From Globodera rostochiensis (Eukaryota > Nematoda > Chromadorea > Rhabditida > Heteroderidae), in assembly GCA_018350325.1 (NCBI GenBank), contig JAEVLN010000002.1, forward strand, positions 4,881,456-4,945,455: a stretch of DNA of 64,000 nucleotides, written 5' to 3'. Made by a program: the position numbers and the translations under genes. Shown here in pieces: positions 21,970 to 33,994 of this stretch (positions are counted from its first letter, which is position 1; each line of letters begins with the position of its first letter). Below the pieces are notes generated by a model. That model was not told where the DNA came from. It searched no databases and saw only the letters and a list, made by a program, of their open reading frames with translations.

Positions 21970-22975
21970 CGGCACCCAACCGCTCTTTATTCTCTTTAAT
22001 TTTTTTTTGTTTTAATTTTTTCTGTTGCCTTGACTCTTGACTTCTTTGAGTCTTGACTTGCCATGACTCTTGACTTGCGTTGAATTTCAACTTGCCTTGA
22101 CTCTTCTGACGCTTGACTTGCCTCGATTCTTGACTTGCCTTCTCTTGCTCTGACTCTTGACTTGCGTTGAATTTCGACTTGCCTTGGCTCTTGACTTGCC
22201 TTGATTCTTGACTTGACTCTTGCCCTGACTCTTGACTTAACTCGTGATTGAATCTCAACTTGCTTTGACTCTTGTCTTGCTTTGACTCTTGATTTGACTC
22301 TTGACTTGCCTTGATTTGACTCTTGACTTGCTTTGACGCTTGCCCTGACTCTTGACTTGAGTTGAATTTCAACTTGCTTTGACTCTTGACTTGCTTTGAC
22401 TCTTGATTTGACTCTTGACTTGCCTTGACTCTGCCCAGACTCTTGACTTGAGTTGAATTTCGACTTGCTTTGATTCTTGACTTGCCTTGATTCTTGACTT
22501 GCCTTGACTCTTGCTCTGACTCTTGATTTGACTCTTGACTTGCTGACTCTGCCCTGACTCTTGACTTGAGTTGAATTTCGACTGTCCTTGACTCTTGACT
22601 TGCTTTGATTCTTGACTTGCCTTGACTTGCTCAACTCTTCACTTGCCTTGACTCTTGCTCTGACTCTTCTTGACTCGTGATTGAATCTCGACTTGTTTCG
22701 ACTTTTACTCTTGCCTTAATTTTGCCCTGACTCTTGATTTGACTCTTGGCTTGCGTTGAATCTCGACTTGCTCTGACTTACCTTGGCTCTTGACTTGCTT
22801 TGACTCTTAACTGCCTTGACTTGCCTTGGCTCGACTGCCTTGACTCTTGACCTGGCTAGTGAATGAATCTCGACTGCTTTGACTTTTACTCTTGCCTTGA
22901 CTTGCCTAGACTCTCGACTGCCTTGACTTGCCTTAACTCTTAACTTGCCTAGACTCTTGACTGCCTTGACTTGAT
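21970..22975 (-). repeat. 1-kb minisatellite of GACTCTTGACTTGCCTT type
   Basis: About 50-60 imperfect units of 15-20 bp built from GACTCTTGACTTGCCTT, mixed with GTTGAATTTCGACTTGC variants in a higher-order pattern. On the minus strand it reads as overlapping S/Q/K/E/V-rich open frames (SQESRQVKSQ repeats; 21,941-22,372 and 21,996-22,634). These lie in different frames, so a single protein is not maintained. Best called a satellite. Confidence 0.8.
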
Positions 22976-23327
22976 TGAAAATAATTCTATCACAAACGGG
23001 AAAACGGGATTCTTCTTGACGTGATTTTTGTCAAATTTTCCATTATTGTGTTGAAATTGCTGTTTACTAAAGTACAAAAAATGTCTTTGCTTGTTTGTTT
23101 TTAACAAAGCAAAACAACTCTACACAGTATGTCCCTCGCTCTCTTTCTTCTCTCTCTTCGTTTTTTTGCTCTCTTATTTTTCCCTCCCATCAAAAAATGT
23201 TTTCGTGTCGAAAAAAATTCCGTTCAAAAAAGGACAAACATACGGACACACTGATTTAGTATAGTAGATAAATTATTTATAATTATTTTTTAATTTCCGC
23301 ATAAACAAAACGCCATAATATTTATTA

Positions 23328-23546
23328 TTAATAAAGTCGATAACGACGGTTCGCTCCAGCATCAAATTCTTTAACAATTTCATCAATCGATATCTCTTTG
23401 TCTATTATTTCCCAATAGTAGGCGCACAGAGACAGTGCATTCAATCGCTCATCTCCCATGCTTGCTCTTATGTCTGTAAAGAGACGGCCAAGCATAGAGA
23501 ATGAGCGTTCGGCAGTGGCAGTGGTCACAGGGCATGTTCCCAAAAC
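23328..23546 (-). pseudogene. hAT transposase, C-terminal dimerisation exon
   Basis: After a TTTCAG acceptor (23,547-23,552) the minus strand encodes about 72 residues: VLGTCPVTTATAERSFS, then RLFTDIRASMGDERLNALSL. This is the hAT family C-terminal dimerisation motif (P-V-T-A-T-A-E-R-S-F-S followed by R-x-x-M-x-x-x-R-L-x-x-L). It ends at a run of TAA codons. Upstream exons with the catalytic D-D-E core were not found, so this is a remnant or last exon. It shows that a hAT lineage has been active in this genome. Confidence 0.85.
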
Positions 23547-23559
23547 CTGAAATATTTTG

Positions 23560-24160
23560 TCTAAGAAATTTTTATGTCGAGACCTTATTTTTTTTCATAT
23601 AATTTATTTAGTCGTTTTGCTTCTTTTTTTTGGTTTTTAACTTTACTTGAGTTCATATTTGTAATTTCCTAACATTATTTTAAATTCAGATATTTTAGAA
23701 CATGGATAACGGTGGTTGCTTATTTTTTTAAATTTTAACATTGCTTGAACAATTATTTAATGTTATTTCATTTAGAAAATAAGTTTTAGGTTGGTTAAAA
23801 ATTGCAATTAAAATTATCATTCTTTATTAACTATTTTTCTAAAGCGTATTAAATTATTAGATTGTTGTTTAGCATAATAAACATTTCTGCTTTTTAATTT
23901 ATTTTTTTAAGATTGGCCATGATCTCCATAAGGTACGATAACCCTTTCAATCCTGTTTCCCCTTTATTTTTAGATTAACAAAAATTTCGATTATTTTTTT
24001 GTGCTTATCTTAGTTCTGTATAAATTATTCAAATTTGGTTGTTTTTATATTTTAATGAATACTAATTTATGAATTTTTACATAATGCCCTTGTCATCATA
24101 ACGAACTGCGTTGTCAGAGAGAACAGAGGATTTGGCTCTTTGTAAGGTGCGAAATCCTTT
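23560..24160. other. AT-rich junction to block B, no gene seen
   Basis: No supported feature. Block B homology becomes visible from about 24,161; anything to its left lies outside the copy present at the start of the window. Confidence 0.5.
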
Positions 24161-24571
24161 TTATTATGTTTCTCTTTGGTTTTTGAATTTTACAAATTTA
24201 TTTGTTATTCTTTATTTAGATCACTTGGTAGTTATGTATAATCATAATTTTTTATATTTAAAAAATGCGATTTGTGTTCGCCTGCCTTTAAAAGAGTCTT
24301 TTTATTATGAATTTAGTAAAATAATGGATGGCATTTAATTTTTTGCTTTTCTTCTATTTTTAATGATTATTTAAAGATTATTTTAATATTTAATACCCCT
24401 TTTTTCACGTTGATGAATCTCGTAACGATTACCAGAACGAAGGCTAACATTGCATGCACCACCGAGGCGGTGGACAAAATGCCATTCATTCTAATAAGGG
24501 GAGAGCGACATTTTAATATTGAAATTATTTATAAATATTTTGAATTTTTTTTTAACGGCAATCCATAGTTT

Positions 24572-24769
24572 TTGAAATTAAATATTAAAATATTTAATTA
24601 CTGCCTCACAAAATATTTTGACTTATTTAATGTGCATGATTTAGTTCTAACGAATAATAAATTAAATAATGTCAATGTCTTCTTAAACAGTGTATCATTT
24701 TTAATAGATTTGTTGAAGAAAGACTTCTTCGCCTTCGATGGCATATTTCGTTGGTTGGTAAAATTTTAG
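24572..24769 (+). other. 65-codon open frame, copy of 406-603
   Basis: Differs from the block A copy by one residue. See the entry at 406; probably fortuitous. Confidence 0.12.
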
Positions 24770-24949
24770 ATTTTAAGCATTTACTTGTTTTAAAAAATGA
24801 GAAATTTTGGTTAAATATCAGAATGTTTTACACAATTATTTGTATAGTAGGTGTTTTGTGCTTAAAGGTTCGTGTGCCCTTGTCGGTTTTTTTTCATACA
24901 TGTTACTTTATGATTTTTTTTATTTTAAAAAAAATATTGCATTTCTTAT

Positions 24950-25150
24950 TAGAAATTTGACTTTTAAAATTTTTCTGTCATTTTTCGCCACCCTAAAGCC
25001 CAGAATTTTGATTCAAAATGAGAAATTTTAAAGCGAATTTAGCTCCCGCCAAACAAAAAATTGTACAAAACCTGCGATTTTCGACCAATTTTCTTAACAA
25101 CTTCAATCAAAAATTTAAAAATTTTCTCGGCGGGCCTATCGGCACCGCAG
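24950..25150 (+). repeat. GC-hairpin repeat, block B copy
   Basis: Collinear with 890-1,090, with hairpin at 25,128-25,147. Immediately after the hairpin (CGCAGACCCC) it joins sequence that in block A lies 2.2 kb further on (about 3,310). Thus the hAT-type insertion, tRNA-like genes and flanks of block A are absent here. Confidence 0.7.
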
Positions 25151-25199
25151 ACCCCATTGCAAATGTTTTGATTTTAGTCAAACTTATTTAAAATTAAAA

Positions 25200-26430
25200 A
25201 GGTGAAGTTATGTTATTTTAGCCAATCATTTGAAACTATTTGTGAGATGGTTCAAGCAGTTGCACCACTCTTAAATTTTGACAAAAAAATAAAAAGGTTT
25301 ATACTAATAAATTTTTTTGAAAAATCATGAGTTTTAAATTTATTCCTGAATAACTTTTTTTCTTTTATATTTTGAATTAAAAACGTTTATATCTTTTTTA
25401 TAATTTTTATTTTATTTTATTTAAATTATGATGAGTTTTTATTCTTGGGGTCTTGCCCATTCTTACAAGAAATTTTTTTTCTGCACCTATGATTCTCTGG
25501 CCACAAATTTTTTTAGTTCATAGTCTCCACTCTTAAATAAAAATGTTTATACGAATAACTTTTTTAAAACGTTTATAAGTTTTTTATAATTTTATTTTAT
25601 TTTATAAAATTATGATGGGGTATACGCGGCTTTTACTTTCAACAGTGGCTTCCTCTTCTTTCAGGTAAGATGGTTCGGGCGAGTTGCACCACTCTTAAAT
25701 TTTCACAAATATAAAAATTTATACAAATAACTTTTTTTGAAAAATTCATTAATGAATCAGTTTTTTATCAATTATTGTTTTTGCAAATACATGGTCGCCA
25801 TTCAAATTGTAGTAAAGCGGATTAAAAACAAAATAAATGTTGATTTTTATCTATGCTTTATCGGTTTAAAAAAATAATCGCAATATCATATATGACCCAA
25901 GCCATACTATTGTAAATCGATTCTCCTATTGAGTGTCATAATGCTAATATATTTTTCTTTAAAGATTTATTATTAGAGCCTTTTTAATTTTTCTTTTTGC
26001 CATGAGAAAACAAGATTGTTTGCACCACTCTTAAATTTTCACAAATATAAAAATGTATACAAATAACTTTTTTTGAAAAATTCATTAATGAATCAGTTTT
26101 TTATTTTATATTTTTAATTAAAAACGTTTTATTTTTTATAATTTTTTTTCATTTTAAATTATGATGCGTTTATTCTTAGTGTCCTGACACTTCACAAGAA
26201 ATTCTTTTTCGCTACCTATGATTATTTGCCCACAAATTTTTCTACTTCATACTCCACTCTTAAATAAAAAATGTTTATACGAATAACTTTTTATTTTATA
26301 TTTTAAAATTAAAAAAACTTACACGTTTTGAATTATTATTTTTCCATTTTATTTAAATTATAATGGGTTTTTATTTGCGCGGCATTTACTTTCAACGTTG
26401 GCCCACTCTTTAGTTCGAGCAGTTGCACTT
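25200..26430. repeat. Degenerate tandem array, block B copy
   Basis: Counterpart of 3,480-4,160, with core starts at about 25,245, 25,675, 26,018 and 26,245. A 200-bp piece corresponding to 2,783-3,090 is inserted at 25,818-26,020, so unit order differs from block A. Confidence 0.7.
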
Positions 26431-27099
26431 TAATTTTTTTATTACTTTAACTTTCGTCAACATTTTTTTCAAAATAATTAATTATTTTATTCTTAATTTT
26501 TTGATTGAAATTTTGTTATATTTTATAAATTTCTTGTCCGCATATCTGGAAATTTTAACAACGTGCAAATAAACAGAAATCAAATTCAGTATCATACATC
26601 AGACACATGTGGGCAATAATGCTTTTATTTTTTGAATTCGGTGCTTTGATTTAAATAATTAGTTATTTCTCAAATTAATGTTACGATTTTAAAATTTTTA
26701 GAACATTTTCCCCCGGGGGGTGGGCTGGCATTGGAAAATAAGTAATTTATTAAATAATGTTGGTTGTTTTTACAATTTTATTTATTCTTAATTTTGATTC
26801 AAATTTGCTATATTTTATAGATTTTTTTTGTCCGCATATCTGAACAATATTAACTTAAAGCGCTTGTGGATGCGAGATATCAATCCGGTGCCTATATACT
26901 GTTGAAGAGTAATTTTATCGCATTACTTCCACCTGGAAACGAGATTTTTAGGTCATCTATAATCACGTCTATGTTTCGAAAACCGTCGCATTTACAAATA
27001 TCACTTGAACGACTATTCCAAAGGGAATAAGATACTATAATTTGTGACAAATTCAAGCGCCACTTCAAACTTGCACAAGTTTTGGAAGCATTTTTATAC

Positions 27100-27235
27100 T
27101 ATTTTTGATTGAGGACCCGCCGCATAAACAATAACATACAATGAACTTTCTTTTTAAATTTTTATATATTTGGTTGAAGACCCGCCTAATGTCTATTATA
27201 TTTAATTTATTTATTTTGGTTGTTGAATGATCCGG
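27100..27235. repeat. GAAGACCCGCC-type repeat
   Basis: Repeats of T(T/G)GGTTGAAGACCCGCC (27,112 as TTGAGGACCCGCC, 27,172, 27,218 degenerate), related to the array at 34,130-34,440. Function unknown. Confidence 0.45.
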
Positions 27236-27450
27236 CGCTTCTATTTACTTAAAGAGTTTTTTTTAATTTGGGTTACAATTTATTCAATTTTTGACTTTTT
27301 ATTAAATCTAATGTTACATTACTTAAATCGCTTTTTCAAATTTATAAATTAAGTAAATAATTATTGATTTTTAACAAATTAACGTTCACACAGCCTGAAC
27401 CTTTAAATAAAATTGTCTGAGTCCTGACGATCAGAAGGCTTCGTACGGGC

Positions 27451-27467
27451 TCACGTCGGGGTCACCA
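27451..27467 (-). other. tRNA-Trp primer-binding site, block B copy
   Basis: Identical 17-nt minus-strand site TGGTGACCCCGACGTGA. The leader toward lower coordinates keeps the tRNA-Trp-like GATCAGAAGG word. The LTR side toward higher coordinates is longer than in block A, which has lost about 430 bp after GCGAATGCTCC. Confidence 0.7.
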
Positions 27468-27769
27468 CTTTCTGTGGGGGCGCGAGCGAATGCTCCAATT
27501 ATCCGAATCTTATTTATTTTATTTTTTAATTACAAACATTTAATCATTATATATTTGCCCGCTTACAAGTAAAATTATTTTTAGCATAACTTTACTGAAT
27601 AATTGTTTAATTTATAATTAGTTTTGTTTTAGATTTGTTTATTATGTTTTCCTTAAAAACTTTCACTTTACATTTCAGGGTTGCAGCTCTTCACGTCTTG
27701 GTACACATTATGATCTAGATTCAGAAGAGTATGTTTAGCAAATGATAATTTTTGTAATTTAATTTATAT

Positions 27770-27840
27770 CATTGTGTTTTGCTGGCTTCAAAGAAACAGT
27801 GAAATTCGTCCTTGTCTACATTTCTGCGATTATTTTATGA
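27770..27840 (-). pseudogene. Short BEL/Pao-like RNase H scrap
   Basis: Contains the complement of TTTCACTGTTTC and the AATCGCAGAAATGT word of the RNase H fragments at 32,152 and 35,585. It is truncated and lacks the DAS codons in frame. Confidence 0.4.
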
Positions 27841-28095
27841 GGTGAAAATTTGAGAAAATTTCATATTGAATTTGTGAAAATTTATGTGCATTTTTTTCGT
27901 TTTATGCGCATGTTTTAAATCCTCACCTAGTAATCAGTATTCTGGTGTGCTTTTTATTTTACAAATTTATGCATTTATGAACGGCTAAATTTTATAGCAA
28001 AAATAAAAAAATTTATTATAATAATTCGCATTGTAATTATGTCTTTAATGATACTATTTTGGTGTTTTCTTTTTTTGTTATTATTTGCTCGTAAA

Positions 28096-28302
28096 TCAAA
28101 AATTTTGGACATTAGTCTCTGTGGATTCTATTCTTCTTTCGATTTCTTTCAAGGTCTCTTCAATGTCTAAGCGTATTTGAACGTTTTCAAAATTCTCTGG
28201 AGTGGCAAGTTCTCTTAAGTCTTCTTCAATTTAATCGTCAAAATTATTTAGAAAATTTATAAAATCTTCCCCTTCTCTCGCTGGGTTATCGTTATTGATA
28301 TT
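28096..28302 (-). pseudogene. Acidic helical coding-like frame with one TAA
   Basis: 68 codons between two TGA stops on the minus strand, with one internal TAA. Text such as AREGEDFINFLNNFDD, then IEEDLRELATPENFENVQIR and EETLKEIERR is strongly protein-like and would form amphipathic helices. It lies between a further degraded frame (28,332-28,727) and the RNase H scrap at 27,770, which fits a gag-like region of a BEL/Pao element. The family is not established. Confidence 0.4.
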
Positions 28303-28331
28303 TCATGGACACAGTTTGGATGTTTTTCAGA

Positions 28332-28727
28332 TCACAGTGAAAATGTTTTAAATTTAATTTAGGATTTGATTGGGTAATGCACAAAAGAGAGCGTTTAATT
28401 TTTAAAAGTTGTTTTGATTTAATATTTGGGTTATGACTTTTGCTCGGTTTAGAATTCTGTGGAGTTCAATTTGCAGGTCGACTTCCCGTGAGAAGTAAAG
28501 TATTGTAGTTTTTCAGGAGTTCGAAATTGCACTCCGGATTATACTGCTCGTAAAAGTTTGCGGTTTCTGTTCGGTTGCCTGAAATTTGAGTAAAGCGTTG
28601 TGCTATTAAATCTAATTTTTGATTTTTCAAGCACAGTTTCTTTTACTGTGTTAATAGCTTTTGTTAATACTTTATAATCGTGGCGGATTCTAACATTTAA
28701 ATCTTTCAGGATAATCATAATTGTCAT
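28332..28727 (-). pseudogene. Coding-like frame with six TAA codons
   Basis: From an ATG at 28,727 the minus strand has 62 sense codons (LNVRIRHDYKVLTKAINTVK and then ETVLEKSKIRF). The same frame runs on to a TGA at 28,332 with six TAA but no TAG or TGA (131 codons in all). A competing frame in the second half reads TQISGNRTETANFYEQYNPE with a TGA. Either decay with a frameshift, or TAA read as sense. Product unknown; possibly gag-like. Confidence 0.35.
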
Positions 28728-29378
28728 TGTTATTTATCTACATGTATATTTTTATTTTCAATTATAAGCCTTTTTGGTTACAAATAAGATTTTAAGCTTA
28801 TAATGTGATACAATAACTAAAGTTTGAGAGCAACTCCGCTTTTAATTTAAAGATTGGTTAATTTAAATTTTATCCTAATTCTTTATTAAAAATTTCAATT
28901 ACTTTATTTGTTATTTTACACCAAAGATTTATTTTGTGTTTTTGTTTGTTTTTCAAATTACTAAAATAAATTTTTTTGATTTCATTCTAAAATAAAATTA
29001 AATTTTACATAAATAATTGTATTAGTCGTTTATGCTTCAATTTAAAAAAAATAGTATTTAAATGTCTATAACAGACTTTTTTTTAATTTGTTTTAAATTA
29101 ATTTTATTTTTTCACTCATTGCAATTTTCGATTATGCTATTAAAGGGTCAGAGAATTATCTCTATTAATTTTATTTTTTTAACATATCATAAACAGCTAC
29201 AAACTTCTGCCTATGTATTTTTATAAATTTATTTTGAAATGGCTATTTAAAAGGGTTTTGTTTTTTTTAATTGATTATTGCATTTCTGAATAATTTTAAA
29301 CGTTTAATATAATTAGGGATAGTAATCCGGTTTTTTCCAAACAATTTAAATTTTAAAAAGTATCTCACGGTTGGCCTG

Positions 29379-29460
29379 CTAACGCTGCACCCAGGTGCTT
29401 TTTATGGCGAAATCATTGTCTGCATCGCAGGCAACTAACCGACGTCTGATCTTTGGGCTT
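29379..29460 (-). CDS. Exon-like fragment, unknown
   Basis: GC-richer minus-strand frame of 24 codons, VACDADNDFAIKSTWVQR, ending in TAG at 29,379. A TTAG acceptor-like site lies just before VAC. Unrecognised. Confidence 0.22.
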
Positions 29461-29673
29461 TATCTTAAAAATTAATATAATTAGAATATTTACTTTTATT
29501 AGTCAAAGGTGGAAATGGACTAGCTGGCTGTTTTTGGGCATTTTCCTTTTAAAGCTTTTTTGCTTTAACCGTTAATTTCTGTTTAAGAAATGGAGCAAAA
29601 TTATGAATTAGCAAAGCACGTAAACAATTTTTCCTTTACAGGTTATTAGTTATTCTTTTTATGTTAATCTTAC

Positions 29674-29766
29674 TTTATAAAAAATTTGTAAAATATCTTG
29701 TAGCAAATTCTTCGTTAGTATTTCCACCGATTTTAAAAAACTCTTCGGTCGGTCGCCAGCACCTTT
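29674..29766 (-). CDS. Exon-like fragment with GTAAGA donor
   Basis: 31 codons on the minus strand (KGAGDRPKSFLKSVEILTKN then LLQDILQIFYK) ending exactly at a canonical GTAAGA donor. AAAAG at the upstream edge could be an acceptor. Helical, basic-amphipathic; family unknown. No partner exon identified. Confidence 0.35.
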
Positions 29767-30102
29767 TTATGCAATCATCTTTCATAAACTTTTTTTACTG
29801 CTTTTAAGCATATCAATTTTTAAAACAATTTACATAAAAGTTTTATTATTATTTATATATAACATTCCGCTCTCCTGCATTTCATGTTATCTCAACTAAT
29901 CGGTCGAATTGTAACTTCTAATATTTATGAACTCTTCCTATGGATTACATATAATCGCAGCATAAAAACAATATTTATTTTGTTTGTTGGCATTCATAAG
30001 GAGCATTTAATTTTAATTTAGGTAAATGATTGGGTTTAATAATAATATCATTAGTTTCTTTATAAATGTTGTTAAAAAATTGATTCGTAAGTCATTTTTC
30101 GG

Positions 30103-30429
30103 CTAAAATGGATTTTTATTTCTCTCTCTCTTTCTTTTTTTTAGGTTTTTTTTTAATCTGGAAAGCTGGTTTTTCTTTTTAGGGTTTTTATTAATAGTCA
30201 AGAGGGGTTTGGGGCCTTTTTTTGTTTCTAATTAATTTCGAGCTTCTCTCAGGGACAATTTTTCCGGTTTGGTTAAGATCCACTGCTTCCTATCCTCCAT
30301 CCTTCGACAGTTTTTTGTTTTAACTTGCGTCTTTTTTTTAAGGTTAGGTTCTTAATGTGGCAAATCTTTTGAGAGATTTCTTAAATGTAGAAGACTATTA
30401 TTTGCCTTTGTCTTTGTAAAATAATTTTT
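30103..30429 (-). pseudogene. Basic coding-like frame interrupted by TAA codons
   Basis: 108 codons on the minus strand from just below a TAG-TAA pair to TAG at 30,103, with two internal TAA and no TGA. It reads NCRRMEDRKQWILTKPEKLS, then LREARN, stop, LETKKGPKPLLTINKNPKKK and a K/R-rich tail. Basic like a nucleic-acid-binding or gag-type C-terminus, but unassigned. Present only in block B. Confidence 0.38.
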
Positions 30430-32151
30430 TTACTACAATTTTGCGGTTTTGTGGCCGGCTAAAGCACAATAAATATTATTTGCATTTATTAATTTATCGA
30501 AATTTTACCGTTAGCGTTAGATGTTTTTATATAATGTTTTCTAAATATTTAGTGTGAATTCGTTTGTCGTATTTACATCATTTATTGGAACCAATATTTT
30601 CATATTTGTATAATGATTATTAATTGTGGTGTTTTGTTGTAATTTTTATTTATCATTTTAATATCATCTATACCCCCGCCAAATTTGCCCCTCAGTGCTT
30701 CACGCATCAGCTCGACCGCCGCTACTTTTTATTATTTGTGAAGTTATTGCACATTTTGGGTCCACTACCTTGCGCGCTCCTTTTATAGTTTACTCGACCA
30801 ATTTAACAAAATATAAACAAATATTTACAATCTTTTAATTCTCCAATCTTTTGTTCAATGTTTAACTTTTTAATTCCTTCAATAGCATTGCAGCCGTTAA
30901 AATATTTGGGTCTTTATATATTTAATTTATATTTTGATACAATTCAATGTAATGTTTACAAAAAAATAATTGGACGAAATATTAATTATCTATTTAAATC
31001 CAATACCTTTCTCATATTTCTAAAACTTTATATCAAATTAATATTATTGCCTTGTACTTTGGTACAATTTTGTTTAACTATTTTGTTTTTAGAAAGCAAT
31101 ATATTTGTAATATCTAATTTACTTTATCCAAGGGCATAAAAGTAATGAGAAATATTGGCCGGGAAACAGTCAGTGATGTTTCAAAGCATAGTAAGTTTGT
31201 TGAATTTTAGTAATCATAGAAATTTAATCGTCAATATCATGAAACTTTATCTTGTTTTATATTGTATTTTTACAAACATGGCAACCGCATAAATTTTGTA
31301 TTCAATTTGCAAAAAAAAACAACTACAATAAACCTTTTTTCCGGTTCACCCGAGTGGCTTTCGGCCTCACTTGCTCACCCTTCCTATTCCGCACACTCTA
31401 TCATTTATATATTTAATGAGATTTGAGCCTTATTTATTTTCAATAAATAATTTTAGGGCTTGATTATTAATAATAGCAGTTGTTTAATTTTTTACATTTA
31501 ATGTCACTAGTCTGACCGGTCTATGCATTTTACCGAGCACAGTGAAGGAAACTCAGCGCAATATGCGGTTCACTTTCAGAATTTCTTGTTATAAAAAAGT
31601 GAATGTCAAAGAATTTACTATCGTTTTCGTAGCCAAATAAACTATTTAAGATTTAATAAAATTTTTAAATTGATCGTTATTTGTTACTTTTAAACCATTT
31701 AATATTTATTTATTGCCAATGAAAATTTGTTTTTTAAAAAATTAATTTATTCTTACGAATATGTCTTATTGTAACTGCCAGTAATTCTTATTAAATAATT
31801 AATTAAAAATCGGACCTTTATCAAAACGTCTGTGTCCATATCTTTTTTATAAATAAAAATTTCTTATTATTTTGGTTGGAATCTTTATCATTTGGCTATC
31901 GAAATAGTTCAATCTTTGTGGCCCTTTCTTTTTATTTAATATTTATTTGCTTCAATTGAACATTTGGGCAATTATTCCATCAGCGTTCGTAACCAAAGGT
32001 TGCGTGTAAATTTAGTCGTTGCATTCATATAGAGCAAGACAAACAGCGATTAGGAATCAATATTGATTTTTTTAAAATTTGTTTTATAATGTCAGATTAA
32101 GAAAAGATAAATTATATTAGGTTATTGAAAAATTTCATGACCATTCAAATT

Positions 32152-32317
32152 CTAGAAATTTTGTACACCAGAAGTTCCAACTCCCTTGTCTGCATTGCAT
32201 TCGGCCTTCGCGTAAGGCGTGTCTGATCGCTGGTAGATGGCAATACCAATGGCATATTTGCTGGCGTCACAGAAACAGTGAAATTCGTCTTTGTCCACAT
32301 TTCTGCGATTATTTATT
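32152..32317 (-). pseudogene. BEL/Pao-like RNase H fragment, frame open
   Basis: About 54 codons open on the minus strand, stop TAG at 32,152. It contains EFHCFCDASKYAIGIAIYQR, which matches the first strand of the retroelement RNase H domain with the catalytic D of the F-x-D-A-S motif typical of BEL/Pao elements (H-x-F-x-D-A-S-x-x-A-Y-G-A). The following residues do not continue the family, so it is a fragment. The unit-2 copy is at 37,259-37,424. Confidence 0.6.
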
Positions 32318-33617
32318 TATATGAGGTGATTCAGTTGAAAATTGTCAACCGCTGCGATTTAAATTTTCAAAATTTTATTTAGCAACAAGCACAAAACTAT
32401 TTTATTAATTATTATTTTAATTTGGGGAAACTTTACACTTAAATTTTTTATGTATTTTTTCATAAATGGGATTGTTTCATTATTTATTTTTAACATCTTT
32501 TAATCAACTTTAAATGTAACTCATTAAGAAAAAATCTATTTATCCTTTTAAAAAATTGAATATGGCAAAATAGTCTCAAAAAAATCTTTTTTATAATTTC
32601 ATTTTTACAATTTATAATAATCTATGTTTATAAATTTATTTTATTAATTCGGCCCTGCTACATCTTCATAGCATTTTTATAATATTTTTAATATTACATA
32701 CCTCTTTACATTTAATTTATTTTGTGTTAGTTTCTATTTTTAATTTGGTAAATTTATTATAATTGAGTATTTATTCATCGACAATTTACTTTAATTTTTG
32801 GTTTTCAGATATTAGGTTTATTTTTATTGACAAAAATTATGGATTTTTTTATTGATAAATTATAGTTTAGCTTTTCATTCTTACCGATTTAACACCAAAC
32901 TTACGATAGTAAAGAAATGATAATAGCAACAAGCTTTGTCCGTAACACTCCGGGAAGGAGATTTAATAATTTTATTAAAGCACATAAATAAATATAAACG
33001 CATTAAGATATAATATAGTGTAAATAATTCGGTCGATCATTATAAATTATATTCTGCGACTCGTTTTTCTTACGTATTTCATAAAAATTCGCGCTTTTTG
33101 AAATAATGTTTTTATTTGCATGTATATTGCTTTCATAATTTTGATTATTAATATATAATCAGCTCTGTAATTTTCAGTGTTTTTTGCGATTACCTTTTTG
33201 ATAAGAAATAAAATTTACTAAAATTATATATGTTTGCGAATTTTTTTTAAATTTTGTTCTATTTTATATTTTAGCGCGCTAGCAGTTATAACGGGTTTAA
33301 TAATAAATATACTAATTAGTTATTGGCCCCCTTTTTAGTTTGAGCAGTTGCACTTTAATTTTTTTATTACTTTAACTTTCGTCAACTTTTTTTTCATAAT
33401 AATAAATTATTTTATTCTTATGATTGAAATTTTGCTATATGTTATTTTTACAATTTTTTAAAATTAAACGTTTATTTTAGACTTTAAACAAAAATCTATA
33501 TATGTAAGTAAATATTTTCATAATAACAAAGATACATTTTTTAAATTTAATTTTTTTAATTAATTTTGATTGAAATTTGCTAGATTTTATAGATTTTTTG
33601 CCGCATATCTGAATAAT

Positions 33618-33854
33618 TTACACAGTTACGCCCACACAATCATTGAACTTAACACGATCAATAAAAAAAAGCCTATGCATATTTTGAGTACAAAGGTCAC
33701 AGACCTTGTTTAAAAACTCCGCGAACAGAAAAAACGCCGCTTCGCGGTCAGCAGCAAAAAATTGTTTTTTTTTAAAAACACGGGCATGTTTGGTTCGACC
33801 ACATCTCAACTCGGTTGTTTTTGATTGGCAGACTGGAAAGAGCAAGTATTTCAA
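33618..33854 (-). CDS. 78-codon open frame with CxxC, unknown
   Basis: Starts at TTG on the minus strand. An overlapping frame begins with ATG a few bases upstream and stops after 29 codons. The C-terminal half includes VCDLCTQNMHRLFFIDRVKF, which has a C-x-x-C and H. A homopolymer (9 A) in the middle invites frameshift. It lies between gag-like debris at higher coordinates and the tandem unit's repeats. Retroelement origin suspected, not shown. Copy at 38,725-38,961. Confidence 0.25.
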   Translation of the reverse strand: MKYLLFPVCQSKTTELRCGRTKHARVFKKKQFFAADREAAFFLFAEFLNKVCDLCTQNMHRLFFIDRVKFNDCVGVTV

Positions 33855-33994
33855 TTGACATGAAGGAAAGTTTTATTAATAAATATTAACTTATTAAGTT
33901 ATCGTTCACCTAAATATATTTATCTTTTATTTTTTCTTAATGCAATATTCTAATTTTATTCAATTATTTATTTTGTAAAATCATTTATATATTT

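Noticed and set aside
21941..22634. 212- and 143-codon S/Q/K-rich proteins
   Set aside because: They are overlapping frames of one minisatellite; frame is not maintained across units and no start context or non-repeat domain is present.
28332..28727. Declaring a UAA=Gln genetic code
   Set aside because: TAA also looks like a true terminator elsewhere (23,328 triple TAA), a competing frame exists, and AT-rich decay explains the pattern; reported only as a hypothesis.
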